Of a DNA stretch of 64,000 nt, positions 63,368-64,000 are shown in pieces. Made by a program: the position numbers and the translations under genes. The stretch comes from Ferrimonas pelagia. GTDB taxonomy: Bacteria; Pseudomonadota; Gammaproteobacteria; Enterobacterales; Shewanellaceae. Each line of letters starts with the position of its first letter. Position 1 is the first letter of the stretch. The notes under the pieces are model-generated. The model searched no databases, was not told the origin of the DNA, and was given only the letters and a program-made list of their open reading frames with translations. Location of the stretch: contig NZ_BAABJZ010000006.1 of the NCBI RefSeq assembly GCF_039543565.1, positions 124,001 to 188,000 on the forward strand, written 5' to 3'.

Positions 63368-64000
63368 ATGGAAATTCGCGGATATCATGTAGAGCATCGA
63401 AATTTGATGTGGCTACTTCATCGAATGTTTGACTGGTTGGCGGTACTCTTGGGCGCAGTTTTTGTTGTCGAGTTGCTTAATGATACTCATTGGGGAAATA
63501 GTCAACTCTACACTGTACTTATAATTGGTTTTCTTTTTACTGTTGTTGTCTATCCAATTGTTGGCGTTTATAGACCATGGCGGGGAGAGCCGCGTCTGAA
63601 GGAAGTCGGTAATGCTCTGGGTGCGTGGATACTATCTATGAGTTTTACCGTTGTATCGATTCAGTTTTTGGAAGTAGATCAGGCACTATATACACTCTTT
63701 ATTGGTGTATGGTGTATGGTTGGTTCTGCTGTCCAAATTTGTGCGCGAATCATAGTGCGCCAATGGTTAAACTACTTACGTGGCAAGGGTCGGAATCTCC
63801 GGCATGTTATTGTTGTTGGAGATGGTCATGTTGCTGATGCGGCTATTCGACAAGTAAATAGTGCAAAGTGGACCGGATATAAATTGTCTGGGTATTTTGG
63901 CGACAATTATTTGGATACTTCGACTAAAAACTTAGGCGATTTTAATGATGTTGAGAAATACTGTCGTGACAACTCTGTTGACCAGATATGGATTGCTATG
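63368..64000 (+). CDS. Undecaprenyl-phosphate sugar phosphotransferase (3' partial)
   Basis: ATG 63368 follows GAGGAA. The frame is open to the end of the window (211 codons, no stop), so only the N-terminal part is seen. Four or five membrane helices (about 18-125) are followed by the start of a Rossmann-like domain (RHVIVVGDGHVADAAIRQ, GYKLSGYFGD), as in WcaJ/WbaP-like enzymes that begin repeat-unit synthesis by moving a sugar phosphate to undecaprenyl phosphate. The catalytic C-terminal domain lies beyond the window. Confidence 0.88.
   Translation, partial: MEIRGYHVEHRNLMWLLHRMFDWLAVLLGAVFVVELLNDTHWGNSQLYTVLIIGFLFTVVVYPIVGVYRPWRGEPRLKEVGNALGAWILSMSFTVVSIQFLEVDQALYTLFIGVWCMVGSAVQICARIIVRQWLNYLRGKGRNLRHVIVVGDGHVADAAIRQVNSAKWTGYKLSGYFGDNYLDTSTKNLGDFNDVEKYCRDNSVDQIWIAM

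Overview
The window looks like chromosomal DNA of a marine gammaproteobacterium of the Alteromonadales type (Shewanella/Ferrimonas relatives). This is inferred from a cheW-DUF2802 pair of the kind that closes polar flagellar/chemotaxis operons, DUF3010 and DUF4202 family genes, many secreted S9/S41 peptidases, and polysaccharide-active enzymes. No rRNA, tRNA, CRISPR array, integrase or transposase was recognised. Species cannot be fixed from the sequence alone.

Layout. 0-0.9 kb: end of a chemotaxis operon. 0.9-11 kb: secreted hydrolases (an intact S9 peptidase, its paralogue without the catalytic Ser and His, an S41 peptidase, a PhoA-type alkaline phosphatase), plus a LysR/DUF2798 pair and a YfcC carrier. 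11.2-15.4 kb: a translationally coupled ABC ATPase / FtsX-like permease / CrtC-AttH lipoprotein operon. 15.8-17.7 kb: an actin-like ParM with a ParR-like partner on what looks like the chromosome. 17.8-27.6 kb: a glycan-degradation island made of a glycoamylase-like lipoprotein and an alternating GH29-GH43-GH29-GH43 tandem. 27.6-29.5 kb: a bufferin-type RiPP operon (DUF2282 precursor, DUF692 oxidase, DUF2063 partner). 29.8-43.4 kb: mixed housekeeping and transport genes (GltS, APC permease, PHP protein, lipases, MBL lipoprotein), a TetR gene with a near-perfect upstream operator, and a deletion scar that fuses a response regulator to the tail of an AMP-forming ligase.

43.4-64 kb: a surface-polysaccharide region. 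It starts with outer-membrane proteins (a porin-like barrel, YjbH, a large lipoprotein) set in repeat-rich intergenic DNA. A cysD/cysN pair follows, split by a repeat-flanked four-helix-bundle gene. Next come a PAPS-type sulfotransferase, three glycosyltransferases, a Wzy-like polymerase, ManC/ManB for GDP-mannose, a Wzx flippase and the start of the initiating sugar-phosphate transferase. Together these read as a Wzx/Wzy pathway for a sulfated, probably mannose- or GDP-mannose-derived polysaccharide, with CysDN making the activated sulfate. Base composition falls sharply inside cysN (about 53.37-53.40 kb), so the 3' part of cysN and the glycan genes after it were probably acquired by recombination.

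Most notable observations: the S9 pseudo-peptidase next to its active sibling; chromosomal ParMR; the bufferin operon; the microhomology deletion fusion; the mosaic cysN; and the inverted-repeat-flanked four-helix-bundle cassette inside cysDN, whose flanking repeats recur elsewhere in the 45-52.5 kb region.
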